Position numbers and translations under genes: made by a program
Notes under the pieces: generated by a model
The model's database searches: none
What the model saw: the letters and a program-made list of their open reading frames with translations, nothing else
Told to the model about the DNA's origin: nothing
Shown: piece after piece, positions 61,101-64,000 of the stretch
Layout: every line of letters starts with the position of its first letter
Numbering within the stretch: position 1 is the first letter of the stretch
NCBI GenBank assembly: GCA_963920525.1
Contig: OY986438.1
Coordinates: forward strand, 125,618,920-125,682,919
Reading direction: 5' to 3'
Source: Dichetophora obliterata
Taxonomy: Eukaryota > Arthropoda > Insecta > Diptera > Sciomyzidae
Length of the DNA stretch: 64,000 nucleotides

Positions 61101-62092
61101 TAAAATCAAAAATTGCACAGCTACTTTTGTGCACATTTTCATTTTCTTCATCAAAATAAAAGCACATTTTAACTGAGTTGTATTAGCTTTTGCCGGCCAA
61201 ACTTATTTCTGGTAAATTACTTACTGTAGCAAATAACGCACGAATGCACGTTTAACATGATAGCGAAAATCTTCCTGTAGATCTATGAGAGTGACAACAA
61301 TTAAGGCAGCAATAGCATTTCCAACATGATGTTCCGGTTCGAAAAGATAATCCATAAGCATCACTTCTGGAAATATGTTTGGCCATAGTTTCTTTAATTA
61401 AGGAAAAACGGAAAAAAGAAACACAAAATTAGGTACACTGGAAAAAAAACTTAAAAAAATAAAATTAAAATAATTAAAAAGAGAAAACACAAATATTAAT
61501 ATGACACATCACGAAAACTTTCTGACTAAGCTTGTAAGTAAGTAAGTAAGTAAGTATGATTGCTGTGTAAGGCACAATAACTAATTTGAAAACAATTTTC
61601 AGTATTTTCCACAAAATTTTAACAACAATCAGAAAATGCTTACAAATAATAGGATCTACACAAAATAATATTTAGAACCAAAATCCTAATATTCATAAGC
61701 TCAGCATTGTTCGTTAGTAAAAAAATAAATCTAAGTGTATATTTCAGTCATGAACGGTAAGAACAATCTTCCGCGAAGTCTTAACGGTTGAGCACACAAT
61801 ATTATTCGCCAACTTCACTTTGCCAAATTTGGCTTTACACCAATCATGCTCAGCTCTATAGCCTCCTTAACCGACTCAGATGAATATGTAGCAAGCCGCA
61901 TAATTATGCCAATCGACCCAATTACCCGAACGTCAATTGGAGTCAATGTACATATAAAGTATGTATATCGCTTACCTCTTCCTTGAGCACAAACTTGTAA
62001 GCTTCTTGTAGATATGGAATTTTTGGGTTGATTATTGGCAAAACTTTCTTAATCATCTTGGATGGATAAGTTTCGAGTTTTAGGAGAGCAAT
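15934..62092 (-). CDS. Axonemal dynein heavy chain, inner-arm single-headed type (partial, 22 exons)
   Basis: Dynein heavy chains are ATP-driven minus-end microtubule motors; axonemal ones bend cilia and flagella. The 22 exons (61976..62092, 61225..61391, 54379..54558, 54170..54281, 53884..54090, 53577..53786, 53174..53339, 52698..52912, 29946..30136, 27811..27995, 24648..24765, 24393..24540, 24147..24304, 23987..24053, 23294..23914, 22929..23198, 22760..22864, 22533..22703, 22317..22464, 22157..22255, 16651..16765, 15934..16102) join in frame to 1,313 codons. The tail covers about residues 1-660, the linker (DHC_N2-like) about 670-1080, and AAA1 starts near 1090. The P-loop GPAGTGKT is at 1273-1280 and is followed by [12 protein letters not shown] and LGKFFK, which mark the DNAH3/7/12 inner-arm group rather than outer-arm or cytoplasmic chains. 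Both ends leave the window. The reading frame is intact, so this is a working gene. I cannot assign the exact paralogue. A small exon missed inside the 22.6 kb intron is possible. Confidence 0.93.
16103..16650. other. Dynein intron between exons 21 and 22 (548 bases)
   Basis: Bounded by gtaaca and ttttgcag. Open frames on both strands have no recognisable motif. No repeat structure. Confidence 0.6.
16651..16765 (-). CDS. Dynein exon 21, AAA1
   Basis: Begins with two bases completing Lys, then [20 protein letters not shown] (first residues) and [18 protein letters not shown]. The [18 protein letters not shown] block sits just before the P-loop in all axonemal dyneins. Acceptor ttttgcag, donor gtaaca. 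Confidence 0.95.
17546..19425 (+). pseudogene. piggyBac-like transposase (PGBD/DDE_Tnp_1_7), broken
   Basis: Cut-and-paste transposase of TTAA-targeting elements. Order on the plus strand: an acidic N-terminus (17546-17655) split by a [48 protein letters not shown] (18237-18285), [77 protein letters not shown], and a C-terminal Cys/His tail ([15 protein letters not shown] then [11 protein letters not shown]). All three catalytic Asp blocks (FDES, YLDN, GVDRFD) are recognisable. Frameshifts near 18060, 18520 and 18840 and the SINE disable it. I could not find its own end repeats. Confidence 0.88.
17673..17932 (-). mobile_element. tRNA-derived SINE, family 1, copy B (inside piggyBac-like gene)
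   Basis: Same order as the copy at 7092-7388: head with TAGTTTAGTGAAG-type A box and GGTTCGAATACGGG B box, then ctttctttgctctttcc and the body ending ttcacgtatgg. It breaks the N-terminal reading frame of the piggyBac-like gene, so it arrived after that element. I saw no clean target duplication. Confidence 0.85.
19482..19820 (-). mobile_element. 5'-truncated non-LTR retrotransposon tail
   Basis: Flanked by a perfect 12-bp target duplication, TCTCTTACTTAG, at 19470-19481 and 19821-19832. The minus-strand coding end reads [20 protein letters not shown], then [20 protein letters not shown] and ending SSMWFHSD at 19593. This Cys-rich tail follows the RNase H domain in I- and LOA-like LINE polyproteins. 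The 3' UTR ends in repeated CCTAA units beside the duplication. Typical of target-primed reverse transcription that stopped early. Confidence 0.85.
20163..20945 (-). pseudogene. Tc1-like transposase (DD34E), degraded
   Basis: Starts [19 protein letters not shown] at 20945, then stops and frame breaks through the helix-turn-helix part. The C-terminal half is open from 20642: [58 protein letters not shown]. Asp of EDND and Glu of IIEN are 34 residues apart, the Tc1 hallmark. About 100 residues seem to be missing or scrambled. Confidence 0.88.
21758..22156. other. Intron remainder before exon 20 donor
   Basis: AT-rich, no features seen. Confidence 0.4.
22157..22255 (-). CDS. Dynein exon 20, AAA1
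   Basis: Two bases complete Ala, then [12 protein letters not shown] and [16 protein letters not shown] with one base over. An earlier gt at WK would break the phase; the donor at gata|gtaagt keeps it. The FDW-QLRYYW motif is nearly invariant in dyneins. A 5.4 kb intron full of transposons follows. Confidence 0.93.
22317..22464 (-). CDS. Dynein exon 19, AAA1 N-terminal part
   Basis: Forty-nine codons plus one base, beginning [20 protein letters not shown] and continuing to [14 protein letters not shown], the usual helix before AAA1. Acceptor caacgtag, donor gtaagc. Confidence 0.92.
22533..22703 (-). CDS. Dynein exon 18, start of the ring
   Basis: Fifty-seven codons with the family block [20 protein letters not shown]. 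The donor reads gag|gttgcc, weaker than the gtaag-type donors elsewhere in the gene, but frame and homology support it and the in-frame readthrough soon meets a stop. Confidence 0.9.
22760..22864 (-). CDS. Dynein exon 17, linker to AAA1 junction
   Basis: Thirty-five codons, beginning [20 protein letters not shown]. The intron before it is only 64 bases and the one after it 56 bases. Donor gtaggt; phase 0. Confidence 0.92.
22929..23198 (-). CDS. Dynein exon 16, linker end
   Basis: Ninety codons from [15 protein letters not shown] to PHLKKCFEG. It includes the conserved block [20 protein letters not shown], the last linker helix before the ring. Phase 0, donor gtaagt. Confidence 0.95.
23294..23914 (-). 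CDS. Dynein exon 15, linker (largest exon)
   Basis: Two hundred and seven codons, phase 0 at both ends. Linker landmarks in order: [87 protein letters not shown] and [11 protein letters not shown]. This is textbook dynein linker order and has no gap. Confidence 0.96.
23987..24053 (-). CDS. Dynein exon 14, linker
   Basis: A 67-base exon that completes Trp and adds [22 protein letters not shown]. It is too short to stand out as an open frame, but its phase and splice sites (ttgcag and gtaaga) fit exactly. Confidence 0.88.
24147..24304 (-). CDS. Dynein exon 13, linker
   Basis: Fifty-two codons plus two bases. It holds [16 protein letters not shown], split at the final Trp codon; this is the LW-T-F-W pattern common to dynein heavy chains. 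Donor gtaaga. Confidence 0.92.
24393..24540 (-). CDS. Dynein exon 12, tail/linker border
   Basis: One base completes Arg, then 49 codons rich in charged helix ([20 protein letters not shown] and onward), typical of the coiled segment before the linker. Donor gttagt; phase 0. Confidence 0.88.
24648..24765 (-). CDS. Dynein exon 11, tail
   Basis: Two bases complete a Thr codon, then 38 codons ([20 protein letters not shown] and onward) and two bases before gtgagt. Acceptor tcgaccag. Confidence 0.87.
24766..25043. other. Dynein intron 10, 3' part
   Basis: Ends at the acceptor of exon 11. No feature except the short direct repeat ttagtgtagcc at 25024-25050, at the border of the SINE. Confidence 0.4.
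25044..25366 (+). mobile_element. tRNA-derived SINE, family 2, copy A
   Basis: Head with A box (TAGCCTAGTGGGTAG) and B box (GGTTCAATTCC). The body carries cagacagaatg, aattgaattaatttttctgt, cctctctgcagacaatg, a ccattcgaagtcgcc block and gtaggtccagttctcg. It ends near gagctgaaatggccaa. The copy at 58548-58862 is nearly collinear. The 3' part resembles LINE-derived tails of insect SINEs. Confidence 0.85.
25367..27810. other. Dynein intron 10, 5' part
   Basis: Mostly AT-rich. A slightly more G+C-rich patch at 25950-26110 shows no open frame or family motif. A fragment of the dispersed repeat (tagatcaagtaagtttttaa) is at 26397-26420. Confidence 0.4.
27811..27995 (-). CDS. Dynein exon 10, tail
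   Basis: Completes a split Ala codon, then 61 codons ([20 protein letters not shown] and onward), ending with one base before gtaagt. Acceptor ttgtctag. The large introns on both sides show no coding sequence. Confidence 0.88.
27996..29945. other. Dynein intron 9 (1.95 kb)
   Basis: Low-complexity AT-rich DNA. I found no transposon ends, coding block or structured repeat. Confidence 0.45.
29946..30136 (-). CDS. Dynein exon 9, tail
   Basis: Sixty-three codons plus two bases. The block [19 protein letters not shown] is a conserved dynein tail signature. The acceptor (aacatttcag) lies only about 34 bases from a long TATAG array in the preceding intron. Confidence 0.9.
30168..30303. repeat. (TATAG)n microsatellite, about 26 units
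   Basis: A 5-base repeat with four single-base interruptions. In the transcript sense it reads (CTATA)n and ends about 34 bases before the acceptor of dynein exon 9, in the zone where a branch point is expected. Confidence 0.97.
30304..31926. other. Intron 8, plain segment
   Basis: AT-rich with a short interrupted CA repeat at 31338-31370. Open frames near 31571-31943 on both strands are low-complexity (Val/Ile-rich) and have no family motif. Confidence 0.45.
31927..32720. repeat. Divergent tandem array, about six copies, period 120-160
   Basis: Units share ggtaaatctctttaaattcc, a cttcaaattttgc block, gcactttaagtattaaattt and a tcgaataaaaatcacgcc or aacaacgcctacctcccata stretch. Identity between copies is perhaps 65-80 percent. 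It begins beside ataggggtatattaac. No coding. Confidence 0.75.
32721..33221. other. Intron 8, plain segment
   Basis: AT-rich. The only oddity is gggggtattttaatttcgg near 33028, loosely like the start of the array at 31927. Confidence 0.35.
33222..33360. repeat. Dispersed repeat copy B
   Basis: Blocks ttggtcaagaaattttatga, aacaataactctgta, aaagtcaatcgcactg, tttttcggaaat and ctacatttcctcttcagtag occur in the same order as at 6831-6960. Confidence 0.6.
33361..33968. other. Intron 8, plain segment
   Basis: No coding or repeat structure seen. It ends with a short gttgtt run in which the hAT target duplication lies. Confidence 0.35.
33977..35669 (+). mobile_element. hAT element, internally deleted, with intact ends
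   Basis: Terminal inverted repeats CAAGGGCGTAGGCAGG (33977-33992) and the exact complement ending at 35669 are bracketed by a perfect 8-bp duplication GTTGTTGG (33969-33976 and 35670-35677), the hallmark of hAT transposases. The end type resembles the CAGGGGCGTAGC-like hAT ends of animals. Inside, only a C-terminal transposase scrap survives (34327-34440). Confidence 0.93.
34327..34440 (+). pseudogene. hAT transposase C-terminal dimerisation fragment
   Basis: Reads [20 protein letters not shown] then [15 protein letters not shown]. The ERS-STLR-KT-LRSTM-RL-G pattern is the conserved hAT C-terminal dimerisation domain. Stops appear on both sides and no catalytic RNase H-like part or BED finger is present in the 1.7 kb. 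Confidence 0.82.
35678..36327. other. Intron 8, plain segment
   Basis: No features recognised. Confidence 0.35.
36328..36434. repeat. Hairpin, 44-bp arms, 19-base loop, related to the 6575 hairpin
   Basis: Arms 36328-36371 and 36391-36434 pair at 41 of 44 positions. The inner arm reads CCAACGACAAGTAAGACACG followed by AGAAGCAATA, matching CCAACGATGAGAAAGACACG and AGAAGCAATA in the hairpin at 6575-6712. The outer arms differ between the two. Confidence 0.9.
36435..37498. other. Intron 8, plain segment
   Basis: AT-rich; no motif-bearing open frame. Confidence 0.35.
37499..38959 (+). mobile_element. pogo-like (Tigger-type) element, internally deleted
   Basis: Terminal inverted repeats GGGGAATGTCACCTTGAGTG (left) and GGGGAATGCCACCTTGAGTG (right, as complement) with TA on each side (37497-37498 and 38960-38961). 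The word ccttgagtgg is repeated inside the left end (37862-37874 and 37887-37898), likely transposase binding sites. Inside is only the C-terminal part of a transposase (38068-38613). TA duplication and the C-terminal finger point to pogo. Confidence 0.85.
38068..38613 (+). pseudogene. pogo-like transposase C-terminal region with zinc-binding tail
   Basis: Reads through [20 protein letters not shown], then [20 protein letters not shown], a TAA, then an open run from about 38231 to 38613. That run carries [20 protein letters not shown], a Lys-rich stretch, and a Cys-rich end [33 protein letters not shown]. The CxxC...CxxC...C...CxxC layout is PHD-like, as in the tails of many insect pogo/Tigger transposases. 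The DDE catalytic core and CENP-B-type DNA-binding domain are absent. The 103-residue open frame from 38302 could still make a small nuclear protein, but nothing shows that it does. Confidence 0.7.
38960..39529. other. Intron 8, plain segment
   Basis: No feature seen. Confidence 0.35.
39530..40275. mobile_element. Non-autonomous element with many CACCG/CGGTG sub-terminal motifs
   Basis: The left 120 bases hold cacaccggtgagcgg, gcaccgaacggtgttag, acaccgcttattcggtgtg and gatcggtgtga. The right 130 bases hold acaccgttcggta, gacacggtgt, aacaccgaacggtgtagg and tgatcggtgca. The middle has a gaaataagctcc/ggggcttatttc inverted pair. Clusters of palindromic motifs at both ends suggest transposase binding sites. 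No coding and no clear target duplication. Confidence 0.6.
40276..42198. other. Intron 8, plain segment
   Basis: AT-rich. No transposon end or exon recognised. Open frames near 40653 and 41878 are low-complexity. Confidence 0.35.
42199..42561. mobile_element. Possible miniature element with ACTCTGTT-type ends
   Basis: Left actctgttcagtttcatgtg and right (complement) actctgtttgtttgcgtgaa are inverted. A further copy, agtactctgttccgcagcgt, lies inside at 42305. No coding. Confidence 0.5.
42707..43982. repeat. Pair of direct repeats about 115 bp, 1.15 kb apart
   Basis: 42707-42825 and 43865-43982 share tcgaaaacggccca, a cgatttc-aaaatttt stretch, tttacgg-ggcg-aaaatcgat and ttctgagaaaatt. The DNA between has only short open frames. 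It could be a diverged tandem duplication or the ends of a direct-repeat element. Confidence 0.6.
44178..45449 (-). mobile_element. Mariner element, DD41D type, full length but dead
   Basis: Ends GGGTCCGCCAAGTAACCTT (left, 44178) and, inverted, AAGGTCCGCCATCTAACTTC (right, 45449) enclose 1.27 kb. The ends differ from those of the mariners at 4280 and 12524, so it is a separate lineage. The transposase is almost co-linear with the 4280 copy. Borders are good to a few bases. Confidence 0.88.
44281..45339 (-). pseudogene. Mariner transposase pseudogene (DD41D)
   Basis: Start MVVYTLEQR, then a TGA, then [35 protein letters not shown], a frameshift near 45030, [40 protein letters not shown], a TAG at about 44830, [45 protein letters not shown] then [23 protein letters not shown] and EIIFHY. 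All three catalytic Asp are present with 41 residues between the last two. Three stops and one shift over 353 codons suggest an old but not ancient copy. Confidence 0.88.
45660..46955 (+). mobile_element. LINE 5' part with gag-like ORF1 (broken, internally duplicated)
   Basis: More G+C-rich than the intron around it. ORF1 pieces start at about 46015 with the Lys/Pro/Ser-rich [20 protein letters not shown]. From about 46480 there is a block [34 protein letters not shown], repeated as [34 protein letters not shown], then [18 protein letters not shown]. That NKW-W-EA layout fits gag-like proteins of insect non-LTR elements (perhaps the DUF4780 type, from memory). It may or may not belong to the same insertion as the reverse transcriptase at 47119. 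Confidence 0.65.
47119..48785 (+). mobile_element. Non-LTR retrotransposon reverse transcriptase, jockey/CR1-like, 5'-truncated, with poly(A)
   Basis: Reverse transcriptase order: [71 protein letters not shown], then a frameshift near 47625 into [52 protein letters not shown] (catalytic FADD), [16 protein letters not shown] and the thumb region to a stop at 48686. A 3' UTR of about 75 bases ends in a run of some 25 A (48762-48784). The apurinic endonuclease domain is missing, which indicates a 5' truncation. Confidence 0.9.
47769..48686 (+). pseudogene. Reverse transcriptase C-terminal half (FADD to end), intact frame
   Basis: A 305-residue open run: [20 protein letters not shown], then the thumb with [69 protein letters not shown] and the C-terminal [16 protein letters not shown]. 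The length of undamaged frame suggests fairly recent insertion compared with the mariners. Confidence 0.88.
48786..49885. other. Intron 8, plain segment
   Basis: No motif-bearing open frame or repeat seen. Confidence 0.35.
49886..49960 (+). mobile_element. tRNA-derived SINE, family 1, fragment C
   Basis: Carries cagactatcaactt, the B box GGTTCGAATCC and the following gcctcaggactggttctttt, matching the heads at 7092-7388 and 17673-17932, but the A box side is lost. Confidence 0.7.
49961..52697. other. Intron 8, plain segment up to exon 8
   Basis: AT-rich. Around 51380-51570 the words aacgcccaaacgattggacc and gatttt-gatgaaattt resemble a common class of degenerate insect repeat also hinted at near 42716 and 43880. 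No coding found. Confidence 0.4.
52698..52912 (-). CDS. Dynein exon 8, tail; borders the 22.6 kb intron
   Basis: Two bases complete Asp, then 71 codons including [20 protein letters not shown] and ending ILPDLV before the donor gtaagt. Phase 0. The next exon found is more than 22 kb away, so an undetected short exon between them cannot be ruled out, although the phases agree. Confidence 0.87.
53174..53339 (-). CDS. Dynein exon 7, tail
   Basis: Fifty-five codons plus one base, starting [20 protein letters not shown] and ending caag|gtaggt. The G+AT codon joins to exon 8 as Asp. Confidence 0.88.
53577..53786 (-). CDS. Dynein exon 6, tail
   Basis: Seventy codons starting [19 protein letters not shown]. 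The middle has an acidic/basic patch ([10 protein letters not shown]) that looks like a surface loop. Phase 0 at both ends; donor gtaaga. Confidence 0.88.
53884..54090 (-). CDS. Dynein exon 5, tail
   Basis: Sixty-nine codons, beginning [20 protein letters not shown], phase 0 at both ends. Acceptor ggtaattag, donor gtaagt. Confidence 0.88.
54170..54281 (-). CDS. Dynein exon 4, tail
   Basis: Completes a split Leu codon and adds 37 codons, beginning [19 protein letters not shown]. Acceptor tatacag, donor gtaagcc; phase 0 at its end. Only 97 bases separate it from exon 3. Confidence 0.88.
54379..54558 (-). CDS. Dynein exon 3, tail
   Basis: One base completes the codon split across the 6.7 kb intron (CA+G, Gln), then 59 codons including [20 protein letters not shown], then two bases before the donor gtaagt. 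The GPVPW...ARNRLDQ stretch is typical of dynein tails. Confidence 0.88.
54559..54923. other. Intron 2, 3' end
   Basis: From the exon 3 acceptor to the palindromic element. No feature. Confidence 0.4.
54924..56207. mobile_element. Large palindromic (foldback) element with Tc1-like transposase scrap
   Basis: Outer ends CAGTACCCCGCCATTGAATT are inverted at 54924 and 56207, and pairing continues inward for about 220 bp. Further inverted blocks follow: aaggagcgcccaac (55216 against 55861-55875) and a 115-bp near-perfect stretch (55557-55667 against 55706-55808, e.g. gttagagaactcaggtatat). Only 55250-55545 of the left arm lacks a partner. A minus-strand scrap there ([36 protein letters not shown]) resembles Tc1 transposase. 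It may be two head-to-head copies. Confidence 0.85.
55310..55522 (-). pseudogene. Tc1-like transposase fragment
   Basis: Seventy residues: [20 protein letters not shown] then [20 protein letters not shown], the region before the second catalytic Asp in Tc1 enzymes (usual HPPSVMVWG...GTMN...Y). No catalytic residue of the DDE triad is retained after it. Confidence 0.65.
56208..56498. other. Intron 2, plain segment
   Basis: No feature. Confidence 0.3.
56499..56662. mobile_element. Foldback miniature element, 164 bp, TA-flanked
   Basis: Arms of about 65 bp: gggcgcgtttatagtgacga and ccgagccgagctgaagctca on the left, matched by the complement on the right (agagtttatagtgccgac, ccgagccgagctgaaactca). 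TA lies at both borders (56497-56498 and 56663-56664). G+C-rich compared with its surroundings. Confidence 0.8.
56707..57487. mobile_element. AATTACCACAAAA-motif miniature element, copy B
   Basis: Ends agtgtcgccagatgcaat and, inverted, cactgttgccagaaatgcac. The left interior (56770-56880) is a run of ttaccacaaaatacctcaaa units and the right interior (57265-57375) is its inverse, so the arms form a long inverted repeat. The copy at 11398-11936 has the same ends and motif. Confidence 0.65.
57520..58137 (-). mobile_element. Non-LTR retrotransposon reverse-transcriptase fragment
   Basis: Minus strand: [55 protein letters not shown] (58137-57880), then, after frame breaks and an apparent deletion, [18 protein letters not shown] and [14 protein letters not shown] (57630-57525). 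FIPK-G---Y-SFRPIS-TSF and YADD mark the palm. The style differs from the jockey-like copy at 47119 and is closer to RNase H-bearing clades, perhaps the same family as the tail at 19482-19820. Confidence 0.78.
58138..58547. other. Intron 2, plain segment
   Basis: No feature. Confidence 0.3.
58548..58862 (+). mobile_element. tRNA-derived SINE, family 2, copy B
   Basis: Starts gaccgtagcctagtaggtag, with B box GGTTCAATTCC and the same ordered body as the copy at 25044-25366, including gtgcgtggcccctaagctaa, ccgttcggagtcggcataaa and gtaggtccagttctcggtca. Copy A has about 10 extra bases in the anticodon-arm region (aagcttagcggtagc). Confidence 0.87.
58863..59624. other. Intron 2, plain segment
   Basis: No clear feature; at 59290-59345 a gcttatttcatttgggag stretch resembles the centre of the element at 39530-40275. 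Confidence 0.35.
59625..59720. repeat. Possible fragment of a widespread insect repeat
   Basis: Contains ttaaccgacttcaaaaaaga, gttctcaagttggttg and aatgtatgtacattgata in order. From memory this order resembles a repeat very common in moth and butterfly genomes. Only a search can confirm it. Confidence 0.4.
59770..60582. repeat. Tandem array, about 125-bp unit, two alternating subtypes
   Basis: Roughly seven units. Subtype 1 has ttattcga...cgtaactcgaataatatt, actaggatactgaaattagg and gtaggcataattatg. Subtype 2 has gttggacaaaagggcgtggc, aagaaaaatactgtatctc, ttactggaaattggtacagg and attattacaaatt. From about 59913 they alternate, giving a higher-order period near 250 bp. Confidence 0.8.
60583..60847. 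repeat. Foldback element, arms about 115 bp, loop about 36 bp
   Basis: Left 60583-60697 and right 60734-60847 pair closely (landmarks gaaaatcttattattataaa, attaatttctccat, agcctttaaagtcgg). It sits directly at the end of the alternating array. Non-coding. Confidence 0.85.
60848..61224. other. Intron 2, 5' end
   Basis: AT-rich up to the exon 2 donor. No feature. Confidence 0.4.
61225..61391 (-). CDS. Dynein exon 2, tail
   Basis: Fifty-five codons plus two bases (residues 40-94), read as [20 protein letters not shown] and onward, ending ca|gtaag. The acceptor is ttaattaaag. A 6.7 kb intron rich in repeats follows. Confidence 0.87.
61392..61975. other. Dynein intron 1 (584 bases)
   Basis: Bounded by gtaagc and ttaattaaag. 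It contains an AGTA tetranucleotide run (61529-61555). Nothing else recognised. Confidence 0.6.
61976..62092 (-). CDS. Dynein exon 1 (first visible), tail
   Basis: Thirty-nine codons (residues 1-39), opened by an acceptor reading ttctgcag and closed by gag|gtaagc, phase 0 at both ends. It begins [12 protein letters not shown]. Because it starts at an acceptor and has no in-frame start codon at its 5' edge, the true start lies upstream, beyond 64000. The next exon continues the sentence as [13 protein letters not shown]. Confidence 0.85.
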
Positions 62093-64000
62093 CTGCAGAA
62101 GCAAATGGAAATAGTTTAGATTTATATATGCATGTATGTATGTAATACGTAAACAGAAATAGGTAAAAATTCATACAAATATGTGGATGAGGGAGAATGT
62201 TAATGCACTTCCTCTTTGATCTTTTCTACAAAACAGGCTCACAAATTATTCATTTATAATTTAAAGGTTTGCCGTTCTAGAAGGTTTTTTAGGGCCAGGG
62301 AAAATGACTTAATCTAAAAATGAAGAAATTCCTATTAAGCATATTAAAAAAGGATTCGCTTTGTAATAAAATATGTTTTTATTAGTATTTTTAATAAAAA
62401 ATTTTTATTTGTATTTTACACAAAACTGTAATTTAAGGAAACGGATTTTAAATGAAAAATTTGTTGTTCTAGACTAACCATTGTAATTTTTATTGAAAAG
62501 GAGAACTGCTTGATATATTTATTATTTACATTAAAAGAAAGTCTTCTAATTACAAGCTATTTTTATTTAATTTATTGAAAAGAAAATTTATTTATAACAA
62601 GCCGGTAACTTATGATTCGTTCTTTTTTCTGTAAAATTTATTTTATTAGCTTTGCTTTTGTTAAACAACAACAATCAAGCTAGCTAGAAGGAGGAACGCT
62701 GAGCATCGAACATTTTAAATGAGTAAACAACTTTTTAACTAAGGCGGAACAGCGGCTGAGCAAGAACCGAACATCAGACAAACGAGGGTCAAGCAAGAGT
62801 ACACCGGACGTTTTCAGGACTTTTTGTCCAAACAGTGGCCGAATAAGGGCTGCACAGTGACCGTACAGCGTTTGCCGTTGACCCGTATATATATATATAT
62901 ATAAGGGTCATTTTCTGTCAACCGAAACTCTCTGCTTATTATGGTTTTTTGTAAAAATATTTAAATTTGTCTTCAAATTTTTATTGAAGTGGCTACTAAA
63001 AACCTCTGCACGGATACACTCGATTCTGATACAACAATGCACATTCAGTGTCGAGTTCAATAGCTTACATAGCTATAATAGCGAATCAGATCGTGTTCGA
63101 GATATTTGACGAAAACAAACGATCACTGCCGTGCAGCACTCGTCAGCAGCAAAACAAATCATGTGCATGTTTTGCTTTTGAGTAATATGATTTGACTTAC
63201 TTTTTCAAACCAAAGACTCGAAAAAGAAATGGATGAATCGAATGTACCAAATCATTTACAAATGATCATTCTTGTGTCATTTCGAGTCATTTTGAGTCAT
63301 TTTGAGTCAATTTTGAGTCATCATTTGAGTCATTTTGAGTAAATGATCATTTCGTCAGAATTGCGCCGGGTCAGAATTTTAAAAATTTTATGTGACACTA
63401 GGGTAGACCATATATTTTTTTTCGAATCTGAGGTCAGATCTTAAAAAATTGTGTTTGGCCCCTAAAAACGTAATTTTTTTTGTTTTATACTCTTCTGATT
63501 ATAAAATTATCAACTCTGATTGTTTTATCTTCGGTACCACTTTTGGTGATCGTGATATAAGACCTTATGTTCATTTGTTTGAAAAAGTAAAAAAATTGCA
63601 TTCAAGTATACATTTCTCAAAAAAAAAAGAAAATGCATATGCAAAAACTATACAAATTATTAATACACCAAATTTAAGGAAAATGCCAACACTATAATCA
63701 AAATCGCCAAAATTTATACAATTAGATAGCAATCAAAAGTTCTGTACTACCTCGAGTGTACCTTCAGATTCGAATATCTTTCACACAGGACCTTGTGGGT
63801 AAAAATCGAGAGTGGCATCATGTTTGCTTAAATATTTTTAGTTAAAGTCAATATTCACTTTTGCTTTAAGACATATGTAGTTATTCTTACAAGAATCACA
63901 ACATTTTGAGATCGTGATTTTTTACTGTTTTTCTTAAAAAAAAACTTTGTACTTGCGGGAGAGGAACACATCCTTATTTTTTTCTTAAATTTTTTTTGGA
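62093..64000. other. Intron upstream of first visible exon
   Basis: Contains a TA run (62888-62903) and a short GAGTCATTTT-based repeat (63280-63345). I looked for a further tail exon on the minus strand and found none I would defend. Confidence 0.4.

Noticed and set aside
63193..63240. A possible extra dynein exon on the minus strand ending at gaaaaa|gtaagt
   Set aside because: The frame is right for exon 1 but only about 17 codons are open before a stop, no convincing acceptor or dynein motif is present, and it lies beside a simple repeat.

Overview
The window looks like nuclear DNA of a higher fly (Diptera, most likely a muscoid such as a house-fly, stable-fly or blow-fly relative). The grounds are AT-rich sequence with split genes and GT-AG introns, and a dense load of Tc1/mariner, piggyBac, hAT, pogo, non-LTR and tRNA-SINE sequence. 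The species cannot be named from the sequence alone. There is one host gene and no sign of bacterial, plasmid or phage organisation.

Host gene. The minus strand carries the 5' half of an axonemal dynein heavy chain. Twenty-two exons run from 62092 down to 15934. All 22 joins keep the reading frame, giving 1,313 codons with no stop. The last exon carries the AAA1 P-loop GPAGTGKT and the block typical of single-headed inner-arm chains (DNAH3/7/12 group). The first visible exon begins at a splice acceptor, so the N-terminus lies beyond 64000. The rest of the motor lies beyond position 1, because I found no further exon in the last 15.9 kb. The protein would be a force-generating subunit of an inner dynein arm in sperm flagella and ciliated sensory neurons.

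Introns. Fourteen introns are 56-261 bases and two are about 550-580. Six are large: 6.7 kb (54559-61224), 22.6 kb (30137-52697), 1.95 kb, 3.0 kb, 5.4 kb (16766-22156) and at least 15.9 kb (1-15933). The mobile and repeated DNA sits in the large ones.

Region 1-15.9 kb holds a TA-flanked 1.47 kb element (129-1598), a mariner (4280-5559), a near-perfect 60-bp-arm hairpin (6575-6712), a tRNA-SINE (7092-7388), a Helentron-like module array (8096-9561), several foldback elements and a deleted mariner (12524-13444). It ends with a 1 kb inverted repeat (13562-14558). Region 16.8-22.1 kb is a nest: Tc1-like ends and transposase, a piggyBac-like transposase interrupted by a SINE, and a 5'-truncated LINE with a 12-bp target duplication. 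Region 24.8-30.1 kb is mostly plain intron with one SINE.

Region 30.1-52.7 kb holds a TATAG microsatellite beside a splice acceptor, a divergent tandem array and an internally deleted hAT with a perfect 8-bp duplication. It also holds a second hairpin related to the one at 6.6 kb, an internally deleted pogo-like element, a CACCG-rich element, a third mariner, and LINE ORF1 and reverse-transcriptase remains. Region 54.6-61.2 kb holds a 1.28 kb palindromic element, small foldbacks, a LINE fragment, a SINE and an alternating tandem array.

I found no credible wholly new biological system. The best leads are the two related short hairpins, the long inverted repeats inside introns of a gene expected to be active in testis (possible sources of hairpin siRNA), three separate DD41D mariner lineages, and the pogo-like element that kept only a zinc-binding C-terminus.
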